From: Bacteroidales bacterium
GTDB taxonomy: Bacteria; Bacteroidota; Bacteroidia; Bacteroidales; Dysgonomonadaceae
DNA: 33,772 bases
Assembly: GCA_012728155.1 (NCBI GenBank)
Contig: JAAYFR010000099.1
Span: forward strand, 1-33,772
Reading direction: 5' to 3'
Part shown: piece by piece, positions 1 through 8,422 of the stretch
Position numbering within the stretch: position 1 is the stretch's first letter
How the letters are laid out: each line of letters starts with the position of its first letter
The notes under the pieces: model-generated
What the model was told of the DNA's origin: nothing
The model's database searches: none
Seen by the model: only the letters and a program-made list of their open reading frames with translations
Made by a program: the position numbers and the translations under genes

Positions 1-2
1 AG

Positions 3-455
3 GTAGGGAAACGCATTCGGGAGACCTACGAAGTAAACCTGTTACAAGATGCCAAAGGACCGAAGCAGGTGCTGGACGCTGATCCGGATACTTATCTGCT
101 GCTACGCGGAAACAAGCGTGAAATTGTCATTACACTCCCCGCCCCCGCCACGATCAACCGGGTGATGCTGCAGGAGGCCATTGCCACCCATAGCGAACGG
201 GTGGAGCAACATGCGGTGGATGCCTGGATCGACCATCAATGGAAAGAGATTGCTACCGCCACCAATATCGGTTATAAACGTATCCTCCGTTTTCAGGAGG
301 TTACTACCCATAAACTCCGTCTGCGGGTATTGGAATCTCGCCTCGACCCGGCTATCAGCCATATATCTGCCCACTATTACCGCAATTGTCCACCGCAATT
401 GTCCCTTATGAGCGATAGGGAGGGTATGGTGATTGGTGTTCCGTTTGATTTTTAA
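3..455 (+). CDS. Alpha-L-fucosidase (GH29), C-terminal fragment
   Basis: The reading frame is open from the first bases of the window, so this is the C-terminal ~150 residues of a longer gene. The visible part looks like the beta-sandwich (F5/8 type C-like) tail that follows the catalytic barrel in many secreted GH29 fucosidases. Features of that tail visible here are the run LPAPATINRVMLQEAI, a central W-containing strand (AWIDHQWKEIA), GYKRILRF and LRLRVLESR. No catalytic residues lie in the window. A GTG within the frame at 69 could be mistaken for a start, but the homology-like sequence continues upstream of it. The next gene is a second GH29 enzyme, which supports a role in removing fucose from host or plant glycans. 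The assignment rests on remembered family sequence patterns. Confidence 0.75.
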   Translation, partial: VGKRIRETYEVNLLQDAKGPKQVLDADPDTYLLLRGNKREIVITLPAPATINRVMLQEAIATHSERVEQHAVDAWIDHQWKEIATATNIGYKRILRFQEVTTHKLRLRVLESRLDPAISHISAHYYRNCPPQLSLMSDREGMVIGVPFDF

Positions 456-464
456 GTATATTTG
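433..464 (+). promoter_or_regulatory. Promoter for the second fucosidase gene
   Basis: A TATATTTG box (457-464) matches the Bacteroidota -7 consensus TAnnTTTG. It is preceded 21 bases upstream by TTG (433-435), in the range expected for the -33 element. It overlaps the end of the upstream fucosidase gene and would give a 5' UTR of roughly 20-25 bases before the ATG at 494. Confidence 0.55.
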
Positions 465-493
465 TATCCGATCAATAACTAAATATATTCATT

Positions 494-1876
494 ATGAAGA
501 GAAGAAAGATAATTCTGGTTGTGCTGTTTCTCACCGTGATCCACACTCATTCACTGTTCTCTCAACAACCTGTATGGAGTGAGACCAAAGAGCAGAAAAC
601 GCAAAGGATGGAGTGGTGGAGACATGACCGGTTTGGGATGTTCATCCACTGGGGTATTTATGCTATGCCGGCAAGGCACGAATGGGTACAACTTTATGAG
701 AAAATTCCGGCTGCCGAATACCGGAAATATTTCGACCGCTTCAATCCCGATCTTTATAATCCCGAAGAATGGGCGGCCAAGGCAAAAAAAGCAGGTATGA
801 AGTATGTGGTACTGACTACCAAACATCACGACGGTTTTTGCCTGTGGGACTCCAAATATACCGATTATAAAGTGACCAATACCCCTTATGGGGAGGACCT
901 TATCAAGCCGTTCGTTGAAGCATTCCGCGCCGAAGGGATCCGTGTTGGTTTCTACTATTCGCTGATTGACTGGCATCATCCACATTTCGCTTTCGACCGG
1001 AACCATCCCCCCGTGCCAACCGGTTCGGAAGAGAGAGAAAAAGAGAATGCAAAGCGGGATATGAATATCTATCGTCAATATATGAAAGATCAGTTGAGGG
1101 AACTATTGACCCAATTTGGTCAGATTGACGAGCTGTTCATGGACTTCTCCTATCCCGGTGAAGGGGGAAAAGGGCACCAGGATTGGGATTCGGAAGGGTT
1201 GGCGAGGCTTGCCCGCGAATTGCAACCCCAGATCATCATCAACAACCGGATGGATTTGGGGCATACCGACTGGGGGTGGGATTTTATCACCCCGGAACAG
1301 TTTATGCCGCAGGAATGGCCTACCGTCGATGGTGAACGGGTGCCATGGGAAACCTGCCAGACTTTCTCCGGTTCATGGGGTTACTATCGTGACCAGTACA
1401 CATGGAAAAGTACCCATCAATTGATTGTGATGCTGATAGAAACTGTGAGCAAGGGAGGGAATTTGCTCCTCAATGTGGGGCCCACCGCACGGGGAGTCTT
1501 TGATGATCGTGCCAATGAGCGTCTGGACGGTATCGGCCAATGGATGCGCTTCCACGATCGCTCGATCTATGGTTGTACGCAAGCACCGGACGAATACACG
1601 GCACCTCAGAACTGTTTAATGACTTATAACCCCGAAACCCACAGGCTCTATATCCATGTATTGGAATGGCCTTTCAAGTCGCTTCACCTGCCGGGAATGA
1701 AAGATAAGATTGAATATGCCCAACTATTGAACGATGCTTCTGAGATAAAATTCCACTCCCGCACCCAGACCGGCAGCCATACGGTAGAGACATCGCGGGA
1801 AAACGACGTTATTCTGACCCTTCCGGTAGAACGGCCCAATACCGACGTGCCGGTAATTGAGTTATTCTTGAAATAA
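494..1876 (+). CDS. Secreted alpha-L-fucosidase, GH29 family
   Basis: The 460-residue protein begins with a signal peptide (basic MKRRK, hydrophobic core, cleavage near residue 23), so it acts in the periplasm or at the cell surface. The GH29 barrel is clear: the N-terminal WWRHDRFGMFIHWGIYAMP block, the KHHDGFCLWDS block with the substrate-contacting histidine pair, and DELFMDFSYPG, where Asp217 sits at the position of the family nucleophile. Expected activity is hydrolysis of alpha-linked L-fucose from glycans with retention of configuration. It follows another GH29 gene by 38 bases but has its own promoter box. The C-terminal ~100 residues form a short beta-rich tail. The exact linkage preference cannot be read from the sequence. 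Confidence 0.9.
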   Translation: MKRRKIILVVLFLTVIHTHSLFSQQPVWSETKEQKTQRMEWWRHDRFGMFIHWGIYAMPARHEWVQLYEKIPAAEYRKYFDRFNPDLYNPEEWAAKAKKAGMKYVVLTTKHHDGFCLWDSKYTDYKVTNTPYGEDLIKPFVEAFRAEGIRVGFYYSLIDWHHPHFAFDRNHPPVPTGSEEREKENAKRDMNIYRQYMKDQLRELLTQFGQIDELFMDFSYPGEGGKGHQDWDSEGLARLARELQPQIIINNRMDLGHTDWGWDFITPEQFMPQEWPTVDGERVPWETCQTFSGSWGYYRDQYTWKSTHQLIVMLIETVSKGGNLLLNVGPTARGVFDDRANERLDGIGQWMRFHDRSIYGCTQAPDEYTAPQNCLMTYNPETHRLYIHVLEWPFKSLHLPGMKDKIEYAQLLNDASEIKFHSRTQTGSHTVETSRENDVILTLPVERPNTDVPVIELFLK

Positions 1877-1885
1877 TCAAGCAGA

Positions 1886-2305
1886 TCATATCCGGTCGTA
1901 GGGCAACTGTGCCAACATGTCGGAGATCTTGTCCACTGCCTCCTTCATCGGTTTTTCTACCATACTCCTGATGAAGGGGTTCAGGTCGGCTTTGACTGTC
2001 ATCCGGAGGCGGGTATCTTTTTCGGCTTTAGCCACCAGTTGTATCCAGAGGAAAATATCGAAAGGGAGCCCTTCTGATTTGAACTTAACCAATTTGTTCG
2101 GCTCACGCTCTACCACGAGGAAAGATACTGCTCCAACCGGATCCACCTGGAAAGAGACGCTGTCTTGGTCGAATGAGAATTCCTTGATTCGCTCTTCGGG
2201 AATCATATCAGTTACCAGATCAAGTTTTCTCAGATCGGAGAGCACACGAAACACATCGGCATCGTTGTGGAGTATAGTTTTCACTTCACTGGTAATTTCG
2301 GTCAT
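1886..2305 (-). CDS. SRPBCC (START-like) fold protein
   Basis: A 139-residue cytoplasmic protein with no signal peptide or membrane segment. The pattern of beta strands followed by a long C-terminal helix (PFIRSMVEKPMKEAVDKISDML) fits the SRPBCC/polyketide-cyclase-like fold, which binds hydrophobic ligands in a cavity. Its ATG overlaps the pyrE stop codon by four bases (ATGA), so it is translationally coupled to pyrE. This pairing seems typical for Bacteroidales from memory, but no ligand or function is known to me. It converges with the fucosidase gene with only nine bases between the stops and no obvious terminator. Confidence 0.7.
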   Translation of the reverse strand: MTEITSEVKTILHNDADVFRVLSDLRKLDLVTDMIPEERIKEFSFDQDSVSFQVDPVGAVSFLVVEREPNKLVKFKSEGLPFDIFLWIQLVAKAEKDTRLRMTVKADLNPFIRSMVEKPMKEAVDKISDMLAQLPYDRI

Positions 2306-2964
2306 TTTTTTAATTTTTTCACGGTTTGTCCCCAGTTCTGCGGATCTTTACGCCAATCTTGCAACGTCTGTAATTCCGATTCATCAATATAGTCGGTCGC
2401 CAGTGCTTCGTCCAGGATCGCATCGTAATTACAAAGTGTGGTAAGCTCCACCCGTGCATCATGCATCCGTTTCTGGGCGAGAGGAAATCCATAAGTAAAT
2501 ATGGCCAGCATGCCAAGGACATCCGATCCGTTATTTCGGATGGCTTCCACCGCTTTCAGGCTGCTACCTCCCGTAGAAACCAGGTCTTCCACCACAATCA
2601 CCTTCTGTTTCGGGCGCAGGTCACCTTCGATCATATTTTCCAGGCCGTGGTCTTTTGGTGCCGAACGGACATATACGAAAGGCAATCCAAGTGCATCGGC
2701 CACCAGTACACCGGGTGCAATGGCACCTGTGGCAACTCCTGCCACCGCATCAGCCTGTGGATACTTTTCGAATACCAGGCGGGCGAACTCCACCTTCACA
2801 AAATTACGGATTGTCGGATAAGACATCAGCTTCCGGTTGTCGCAATATATGGGTGATTTCCAACCGGAGGCCCAAGTGAATGGGTTAGAGGGCTGTAATT
2901 TAATGGCTTTAATTCTAAGGAGTTTTTCGGCTGTTAATTTCTGTAGTGGGTTCATATGATTCAT
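2302..2964 (-). CDS. pyrE: Orotate phosphoribosyltransferase
   Basis: The 220-residue enzyme converts orotate and PRPP to orotidine monophosphate in de novo pyrimidine synthesis. The diagnostic PRPP-binding motif is VIVVEDLVSTGGSS (about residues 122-135), with the acidic pair E126-D127. The substrate loop region SAPKDHGLENMIEG (residues 101-114) is also present. Length matches the family. ATG at 2964 is used here. A second ATG three codons in (2955) is equally possible because the family motif begins after it. The gene is preceded by a -7 box and is coupled to the downstream SRPBCC gene by an ATGA overlap. Confidence 0.95.
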   Translation of the reverse strand: MNHMNPLQKLTAEKLLRIKAIKLQPSNPFTWASGWKSPIYCDNRKLMSYPTIRNFVKVEFARLVFEKYPQADAVAGVATGAIAPGVLVADALGLPFVYVRSAPKDHGLENMIEGDLRPKQKVIVVEDLVSTGGSSLKAVEAIRNNGSDVLGMLAIFTYGFPLAQKRMHDARVELTTLCNYDAILDEALATDYIDESELQTLQDWRKDPQNWGQTVKKLKK

Positions 2965-2996
2965 TTGTTTTTGTCATCTCTTTCGCAGATTAACCA

Positions 2997-3004
2997 CAAA
3001 AGTA
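2997..3004 (-). promoter_or_regulatory. -7 box for pyrE
   Basis: On the minus strand this reads TACTTTTG, matching TAnnTTTG, 32 bases before the pyrE ATG. I do not see a convincing -33 element at the expected distance, so the promoter call rests on the -7 box and its position. Confidence 0.45.
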
Positions 3005-3048
3005 CGATTTTTCAAATTTATTTGGTGTTCTTTTTGAAAAAAAAAGGG

Positions 3049-3744
3049 TTAAAAGACCTCGCCGAGGGTGGCAATACTGATTTTCACTCCCTTACATGCT
3101 TGTAGGGCTATTCCACACGCCTCCAGTGTAGATCCTGTAGTAATCACATCATCCACCAGTAACAGATGTTTCTGTTGGAACAGCAGCGGGTCTGTCACTT
3201 TAAAAATATCTTTCACATTCTCCCAGCGCTCCGTCTTGGTCCGTTTTGTTTGAGTGGGGTTATATATAATTCGGACAAGATTATTTGTGGAGAGAGGCAG
3301 GCTGGTAATATCAGAAAGCCCTTTGGCAATTATCTCAGCTTGGTTGTATCCTCTAAATTTCTCTCTTTTGGGATGGAGTGGCACCGGCACGATCAAGTCG
3401 ATCGAGTCAAGGAATTCACTTTCCATCAGATCTTTACCGAACATTCTTCCCAGTAGCAGGCCGATAGCCTGTTTGTGGCGATATTTCAGGTGATGAATCA
3501 AGGGTGGCAGGGTTCCCCCTTTGGCGTAAACAGCATAAGAGGCAATTCGTTCGAAAGGTATTCGGCCGGCCATCAGCTTTTCCAGATCGTTATCCGGCTC
3601 ATTGAAGTTATGGGTCTTGGGTAACTTATAGAGGCATTGCAGGCAGACCCCCTCTTCTCCGGGGAGCAGCTCATTACCGCAAACGACGCATACATTCGGA
3701 TAAAAAAGGTGGATCAATTCACCCCACAACCTATTCCGTTTCAT
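3049..3744 (-). CDS. comF: ComF family phosphoribosyltransferase-like protein
   Basis: A 231-residue protein with an N-terminal zinc-ribbon made of CVVC and CLQC pairs (Cys19, 22, 34, 37). It has a C-terminal type I phosphoribosyltransferase-like domain carrying the PRPP motif LLLVDDVITTGST. This architecture defines the ComF/GntX family, linked to uptake and processing of single-stranded DNA in naturally transformable bacteria. The enzymatic reaction in this family is not settled. The start overlaps the end of recX by 14 bases, so prmC-recX-comF look like one transcript. Length is normal. Confidence 0.9.
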   Translation of the reverse strand: MKRNRLWGELIHLFYPNVCVVCGNELLPGEEGVCLQCLYKLPKTHNFNEPDNDLEKLMAGRIPFERIASYAVYAKGGTLPPLIHHLKYRHKQAIGLLLGRMFGKDLMESEFLDSIDLIVPVPLHPKREKFRGYNQAEIIAKGLSDITSLPLSTNNLVRIIYNPTQTKRTKTERWENVKDIFKVTDPLLFQQKHLLLVDDVITTGSTLEACGIALQACKGVKISIATLGEVF

Positions 3745-4234
3745 CGAAAGAGTCCTCTATTTTCATTTGCTTCATACAGTGCAATATTTCTTCCATTGAG
3801 AAGCCTTTTCCCAACGCATACCGGATCAATTTTCCCCGTTTTTCGTAGTTTGATGTTCCGGTCACACTTTTCCATTTTTTTTCAAGCAAAGGCTGTAATG
3901 AGTGGCTGAATGAGTTTTCGGACAGCTCCGCGAGTCCCTCTTCAATCAACTCCTGAGGTAGCTGTTTGTACTTCAGGGAGAGTATGATTTTCCTCTTTCC
4001 CCACTGATTGAAGTGGAGTTTGTCATAGATATAACTACGGATAAACCGTTTCTCATCGATATATTTTTCTTTTTTCAGCCGGCTGATGATTTTATCTGTC
4101 AAAGGTTCCGGAACTCCCATTCTTTGTAATTTCCCGGCAATATCAAAGGGAGCACACTCCTTTTGTGAACAGATCCGTGCCATCTTTGCATAGGCTTTCT
4201 CCTCGGTTATGATTTCCCCTTTTCTATCCATCAT
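3731..4234 (-). CDS. recX: Regulatory protein RecX
   Basis: The 167-residue protein is the expected size for RecX, a small helical modulator that binds RecA filaments and limits recombinase activity. Family-like elements include the run LKKEKYIDEKRFIRSYIYDKLHFNQWGK (residues 54-81), where a Y-IDE-RF-R core and a downstream GK-KI follow the RecX repeat pattern. Repeats of three-helix units extend to the C terminus. It overlaps prmC by 11 bases upstream and comF by 14 bases downstream. Two adjacent ATG codons (4234 and 4231) could start it. Confidence 0.85.
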   Translation of the reverse strand: MMDRKGEIITEEKAYAKMARICSQKECAPFDIAGKLQRMGVPEPLTDKIISRLKKEKYIDEKRFIRSYIYDKLHFNQWGKRKIILSLKYKQLPQELIEEGLAELSENSFSHSLQPLLEKKWKSVTGTSNYEKRGKLIRYALGKGFSMEEILHCMKQMKIEDSFDETE

Positions 4235-5075
4235 TTCTTGGTTTTACGGCACGTACCATCCGCTCATTTCCCGAAATATCTCTTCTCAGTTCGATTGAGA
4301 TAAATCCTTTTCCATCAAGCATATCGCATACCTCTTTCCCTTTATTTCTGTTGATTTCGAAATAGACTTCTCCTCCATCATGGAGTGCAGAAAGTGCCAC
4401 TTCGGCAATCCGTTCATAGAAAACCAATGCATGGTCATCGGCTACAAAAAGTGCCTCGTGTGGTTCAAAATCGAGGACATTTATCTCCATGCTACTCTTT
4501 TCCGATTCAGTCACATAAGGGGGGTTGCTCACGATCAGGTCAAAGGTGGAATTATTCTCTACAGGCTGAAAAATATCCCGCACCAAAAAATGAACGCTCA
4601 CCCTATTTAGGAGTGCATTTTCCGAAGCCACCCTTACAGCTCTTTCCGATTTATCCCACGCATGCACATCGGTATGAAGCATTTTTTTCGCCAGTGTGAT
4701 GGCGATAGCGCCGCTACCGGTTCCGATATCCAATATTGAGTGGGGAGATGATCGGTTTTCGGTAAGGATCCACTCCACAAGCTCCTCAGTCTCAGGTCGA
4801 GGAATAAGTACATCTGGTGTAACCTTGAATGGCAATCCGTAAAATTCTGTCTTTTCCACTATATACTGTATCGGTTCTCCTTTTTTCAGCCTATGGAGAA
4901 TATCTTCTATTTTCCTACGCTCCGAACCGGATAAATGATTATTTTTGTCTATCGTTATGCTTGTGTGTAAGTTGCCACATATCTCTTCGAGGATGAGTTG
5001 AGTGAGGATGGATATCTCCGGTTTTGAGTAGATACCCTCCAATTCCTGCAAAATATGTTGCATTGCGTGTTGCAT
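4224..5075 (-). CDS. prmC: Peptide chain release factor N5-glutamine methyltransferase
   Basis: The enzyme (283 residues from ATG 5075) methylates the glutamine of the GGQ motif in release factors RF1 and RF2 using S-adenosylmethionine. Visible motifs are the SAM-binding DIGTGSGAIAI and the catalytic NPPYV, plus an N-terminal helical domain and the PRPETEELVEW block typical of PrmC. The frame is open further upstream to 5348, but that part lies antisense to ribD and has no family similarity. The start is therefore placed at 5075 (MQHAMQHIL), with 5063 as an alternative. A promoter -7 box lies immediately upstream of 5075. The gene leads prmC-recX-comF. Confidence 0.93.
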   Translation of the reverse strand: MQHAMQHILQELEGIYSKPEISILTQLILEEICGNLHTSITIDKNNHLSGSERRKIEDILHRLKKGEPIQYIVEKTEFYGLPFKVTPDVLIPRPETEELVEWILTENRSSPHSILDIGTGSGAIAITLAKKMLHTDVHAWDKSERAVRVASENALLNRVSVHFLVRDIFQPVENNSTFDLIVSNPPYVTESEKSSMEINVLDFEPHEALFVADDHALVFYERIAEVALSALHDGGEVYFEINRNKGKEVCDMLDGKGFISIELRRDISGNERMVRAVKPRNDG

Positions 5076-5083
5076 AACGAGTA

Positions 5084-5091
5084 CAAATATA
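5084..5091 (-). promoter_or_regulatory. -7 box for prmC, nearly leaderless
   Basis: Minus strand TATATTTG matches TAnnTTTG. With the usual distance from box to start point, transcription would begin around 5077. That is one or two bases before ATG 5075 and about 14 before ATG 5063. The box lies within the 24-base gap between the divergent prmC and ribD starts. Confidence 0.5.
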
Positions 5092-5099
5092 ACAAAAAA

Positions 5100-6170
5100 A
5101 TGGAGTTGAATCCGCTGTTTATGGAAAGATGCCTTCAGCTGGCCCGCAAGGGTGAAGGCTTCACAAAACCGAACCCTTTGGTGGGTGCGGTAGTGGTGCA
5201 CAACGGTACCATCATCGGCGAAGGGTTCCACCGCCACTATGGGGGAGCGCATGCGGAGGTGAATGCCATAGCCTCGGTAAGGGAGGGTAGGCTCCTTTCT
5301 GAGTCCACCCTTTATGTATCTCTTGAACCTTGTGTTCATCATGGGCAAACCCCTCCCTGTACGGAATTGATTATTGCTAAAAAAATTCCACGAGTTGTAA
5401 TAGCCACCGGTGATCCCAACCCAAAAGTATCCGGCAAAGGCATTGCGATGATGAGGGAGAGCGGTATTGAGGTAACGGTAGGGATGCTGGAAAAGGAAGC
5501 GCGTGAACTGAACCGGATCTTTTTCGTAAATCAGCTTTATAACAGGCCATTTGTTGTTTTAAAATGGGCTCAGAGCAGTGACAGTTACATGGATTGCTCT
5601 CGCATACCGGGTGATGGGAAGAGTCCGGTTCTTTTATCCAACTCGATAACACAGACCATCGTCCATAAATTCCGCACTCAGGTGCAAGGCATCATGACAG
5701 GCACAAACACCGCTCTTTTGGACAATCCCCGGTTGACAGCCAGGAAATGGTTTGGTGATGACCCCATAAGGGTGGTGATTGACAGGGAAAATAGAATTCC
5801 TGCCGATGCTTTTCTTTTTGATGGAATGGTACCTACCATTGTCTTCACTGCATCTCTCCCCACTCAGAGAACAAAACAGAAGCATGTGAAGCATATCGTT
5901 ATAGACTTTTTGGGAGATACCAATAGAGAAATCTTAACCCGCCTATTCGAAGAGAAAATATACTCTTTGTTGATTGAGGGGGGGGCTCATCTCCTCACCT
6001 CTTTTATTGAGAAAGAGATGTGGGATGAAGCCTATATTGAGATAGGTGAGAAGGCTCTTCACGCAGGGGTGAAAGCTCCGCTCATTCAGGGGGATATGGA
6101 ACTCTTTAAAAACTATCCGGGATCGGTTCAATTCTATTTAAAGAGTAAAATAACTCGAAATTTTCATTAA
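5100..6170 (+). CDS. ribD: Bifunctional riboflavin biosynthesis deaminase/reductase
   Basis: A 356-residue two-domain enzyme for two consecutive steps of riboflavin synthesis: deamination of the pyrimidine intermediate and NADPH-dependent reduction of its ribosyl chain. The N-terminal deaminase has the zinc site HAE (residues 51-53) and Cys78/Cys87 in the block EPCVHHGQTPPC. The C-terminal reductase includes TGTNTALLDNPRLTAR and LLIEGGAHL. An upstream in-frame ATG at 5055 overlaps the start of prmC. ATG 5100 is preferred because the family begins at MELNPLFMERCLQLA. The gene diverges from prmC. Confidence 0.95.
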   Translation: MELNPLFMERCLQLARKGEGFTKPNPLVGAVVVHNGTIIGEGFHRHYGGAHAEVNAIASVREGRLLSESTLYVSLEPCVHHGQTPPCTELIIAKKIPRVVIATGDPNPKVSGKGIAMMRESGIEVTVGMLEKEARELNRIFFVNQLYNRPFVVLKWAQSSDSYMDCSRIPGDGKSPVLLSNSITQTIVHKFRTQVQGIMTGTNTALLDNPRLTARKWFGDDPIRVVIDRENRIPADAFLFDGMVPTIVFTASLPTQRTKQKHVKHIVIDFLGDTNREILTRLFEEKIYSLLIEGGAHLLTSFIEKEMWDEAYIEIGEKALHAGVKAPLIQGDMELFKNYPGSVQFYLKSKITRNFH

Positions 6171-6207
6171 ATATTCATTTTAATGTGGTTATAGAGAAAA
6201 ATCTTTC

Positions 6208-6215
6208 TACTTTTG
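6208..6215 (+). promoter_or_regulatory. -7 box upstream of the lipoprotein gene
   Basis: TACTTTTG matches TAnnTTTG and lies about 33-40 bases before the start codon, in a short AT-rich gap after ribD. The -33 element is weak (a TGTGG at about 6184). Confidence 0.45.
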
Positions 6216-6247
6216 CATATCCTAAATAACTGTGGAGTACAATATTT

Positions 6248-7603
6248 TTGAAACAAATGATATCTAAATATTTCCTTAGGGCATCACTACTTATTACAAA
6301 CTTATTGTTGTTTTCGTCATGTTTTCGTTCATCTGACGATAATATGGATTACCCTGTTGATCCTCAAATATATGCCATTTCCATATCTTCCAAAGCCGAT
6401 ACCGCCAGCCTTTTACCGGATGTAGCCTTTACGATTGACCAGGTAAATGGAAAATTGTTCAACAGAGAGCCACTTCCCTATGGGTTCCACGTAGACAGTG
6501 TAATGCTCACTCTTAGCAGTTCGAATAGTTATTTCTTATTTAGCAAAGTAGAGCTCACCCTCGAAGCGGACTGCACATATATATGGCTCTCGGATTCAAT
6601 TCCAATTCCCCGATTGAGTAAGATAAAAACCACCGCTCCAGATGGGATAACCTCTAAGGAGTATGATTTCAAGTTGAATATATACCAAGAAGATCCCTAT
6701 ATCCTCACTTGGAAAAAAATAAGTGGAGATTATCTCAATTATCCCGTAGAGAGTCAACCGACCATTCTCTACAAAAACAGGTTTTACACCTATTATCGAT
6801 CGGGGGATGAGATTAAAGCCGTTTCCGCTGCCATCTCCGATAAACCCGTATGGGATTCGGTTATCTTATCCGGTATTCCTCACACTCTTCGTCTCTCATC
6901 GGTTATTACATCGGGAGATCTCATTTATGCCCTCGATGCGGCAACAGGAAATGTTTATTGCTCTTCCGACGGTTCCAGTTGGGCTGCCGTAAAGACAGAC
7001 TACGAAGTGGCAGCGCTCTATGGGGAACTCCCTTTTGCTACGAAAGGTACTATTTTACTGGCGGTAACTGACGGTGAGAAGATCAAGTTTGGCCGTGCAA
7101 ACAATAATTTTTCGGAAATAGTTTTGATGAATGATTTGCCGGTCAATATGCCGACACAAAATTTTTCAGCGATGAAGGTTGAAAGTGCGACCTCCTATGC
7201 CAGCAAATTTCTCTTCTTGGCGGGGGGCGATAGTGCTCACGATCTCTTCAATAATAATATCTGGATGTTGCAGGAAGATGAGGGTGTGATTAAATATATC
7301 ACCTCAAAAATGCCGAGAGAAACTGTTTTAATAGGGAGCAGTCTCTTTTTCTATGACGATAAACCCTATCTGATGACTATGTCAGCCGGAGAAAATAGAT
7401 TGATCTATTCAGAGAATTTTGGTGCAGATTGGATAAAAGCTGGAGAGAACCAATCTTTACCGGATGATTTTGCAGCGAGGAAGCATGCTTCTGTAGTGAC
7501 TGATGCGAATAATAACATATGGATATTCGGTGGAATATCTTCATCCAATGGCCAACTTGTGGATCTCTGGAAAGGGAGGCTCAATAAATTTGGCATCGAT
7601 TGA
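6248..7603 (+). CDS. DUF6242-like lipoprotein
   Basis: The 451-residue protein has a lipoprotein signal peptide ending in LLLFSSC, so Cys would be lipidated and the protein anchored in the outer or inner membrane. After the signal comes a short beta-rich domain with the pattern ISISSKADTASLLPDVAFTID and LPYGFHVDSV, which I associate with the Bacteroidota DUF6242 family. The rest has repeated SSDGSSW-, SENFGADW- and GGISSSNG-type segments resembling BNR/kelch beta-propeller blades. The start is TTG at 6248, with GGAG ten bases upstream. ATG at 6257 is the alternative and keeps the signal peptide. The function is unknown. Confidence 0.7.
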   Translation: MKQMISKYFLRASLLITNLLLFSSCFRSSDDNMDYPVDPQIYAISISSKADTASLLPDVAFTIDQVNGKLFNREPLPYGFHVDSVMLTLSSSNSYFLFSKVELTLEADCTYIWLSDSIPIPRLSKIKTTAPDGITSKEYDFKLNIYQEDPYILTWKKISGDYLNYPVESQPTILYKNRFYTYYRSGDEIKAVSAAISDKPVWDSVILSGIPHTLRLSSVITSGDLIYALDAATGNVYCSSDGSSWAAVKTDYEVAALYGELPFATKGTILLAVTDGEKIKFGRANNNFSEIVLMNDLPVNMPTQNFSAMKVESATSYASKFLFLAGGDSAHDLFNNNIWMLQEDEGVIKYITSKMPRETVLIGSSLFFYDDKPYLMTMSAGENRLIYSENFGADWIKAGENQSLPDDFAARKHASVVTDANNNIWIFGGISSSNGQLVDLWKGRLNKFGID

Positions 7604-7695
7604 TAAAAGCCATTTTTGGGGTTGCACCGTATTTTGTACTGTACAATTTATCTGCTAAATCTGCGTTAGAGTAGAGACAATAATACTCAAACAGA

Positions 7696-8403
7696 ATGAA
7701 AGCTGAAAGATTTGTCGTTCTCTTATTTGTTGTAATGACGCTCTTTATGTTGATTTCCACTGCAGATGGGCAGGCGCAGGAATATAAGTACGAAATGGGA
7801 GGTGCTGTGGGCAGCTCGTTTTATATGGGCGACGCAAACAGGAGCAGACTTTACCTTCACCCCGGATTGAGTGGGGGGATTCTCTTTCGATACAACCTCA
7901 ATTTTCTCTGGAGCATCAAAACCGGTCTCTCCGTCGCCACTGTTTCAGGAGAAAGTGAAGAGTCGGGCAATTCCTTCCCATTCGGCGGTCGAGCCTCTTT
8001 TCATCGTACGCTGGCAGAGTTGGGCACACAAGTGGAGTTTAATTTTTTCCCTTATAGTGACAGGTATGCATATCTCGGGACTAAAAACTATACTCCTTAT
8101 CTGTGTACAGGGGTGGGTGTCACCTATGCGTCGGGGGAAAAAACCTTTTTTGGTGCAAACATTCCTTTTGGAATAGGGTTTAAGTATAAATTAAAAAACC
8201 GGATGAATATCGGCATTGAGTTTTCGATGCGGAAATTGTTCCGTGATGATTTTGATGTTACTGAGAAAACCACCGGATGGAGTCTGGATAATCCTTTCAG
8301 CATTGAAAGCAGTCTCCTTAAGAACAGGGACTGGTACTCATTTACAATAATTTTCCTGACATGGGAATTTGCTACTCGTGAAGATCCTTGTCGTGGAAAT
8401 TAA
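7696..8403 (+). CDS. DUF6089-like outer membrane beta-barrel protein
   Basis: A 235-residue protein with a signal peptide (cleavage after about residue 27, near GQAQ). It then has alternating amphipathic strands typical of a small outer membrane barrel: YEMGGAVGSSFYMGD, the glycine-rich LHPGLSGGILFRYNL, and later YTPYLCTGVGVTYASG and NIPFGIGFKYKL. I recognise it as the DUF6089 type that commonly precedes uppS and bamA in Bacteroidota. It has no known biochemical role. It sits 19 bases upstream of uppS and is probably part of the envelope-assembly operon. Confidence 0.75.
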   Translation: MKAERFVVLLFVVMTLFMLISTADGQAQEYKYEMGGAVGSSFYMGDANRSRLYLHPGLSGGILFRYNLNFLWSIKTGLSVATVSGESEESGNSFPFGGRASFHRTLAELGTQVEFNFFPYSDRYAYLGTKNYTPYLCTGVGVTYASGEKTFFGANIPFGIGFKYKLKNRMNIGIEFSMRKLFRDDFDVTEKTTGWSLDNPFSIESSLLKNRDWYSFTIIFLTWEFATREDPCRGN

Positions 8404-8422
8404 CAATTCAGAGAGAAAGAAG

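Noticed and set aside
551-1078. 175-codon antisense frame within the fucosidase gene
   Set aside because: It lies opposite conserved GH29 catalytic blocks and has no recognisable motif; it is a shadow frame.
5076-5348. N-terminal extension of prmC up to an ATG at 5348
   Set aside because: This part is antisense to the conserved ribD deaminase domain and has no PrmC-like sequence. The family N terminus fits ATG 5075 or 5063.
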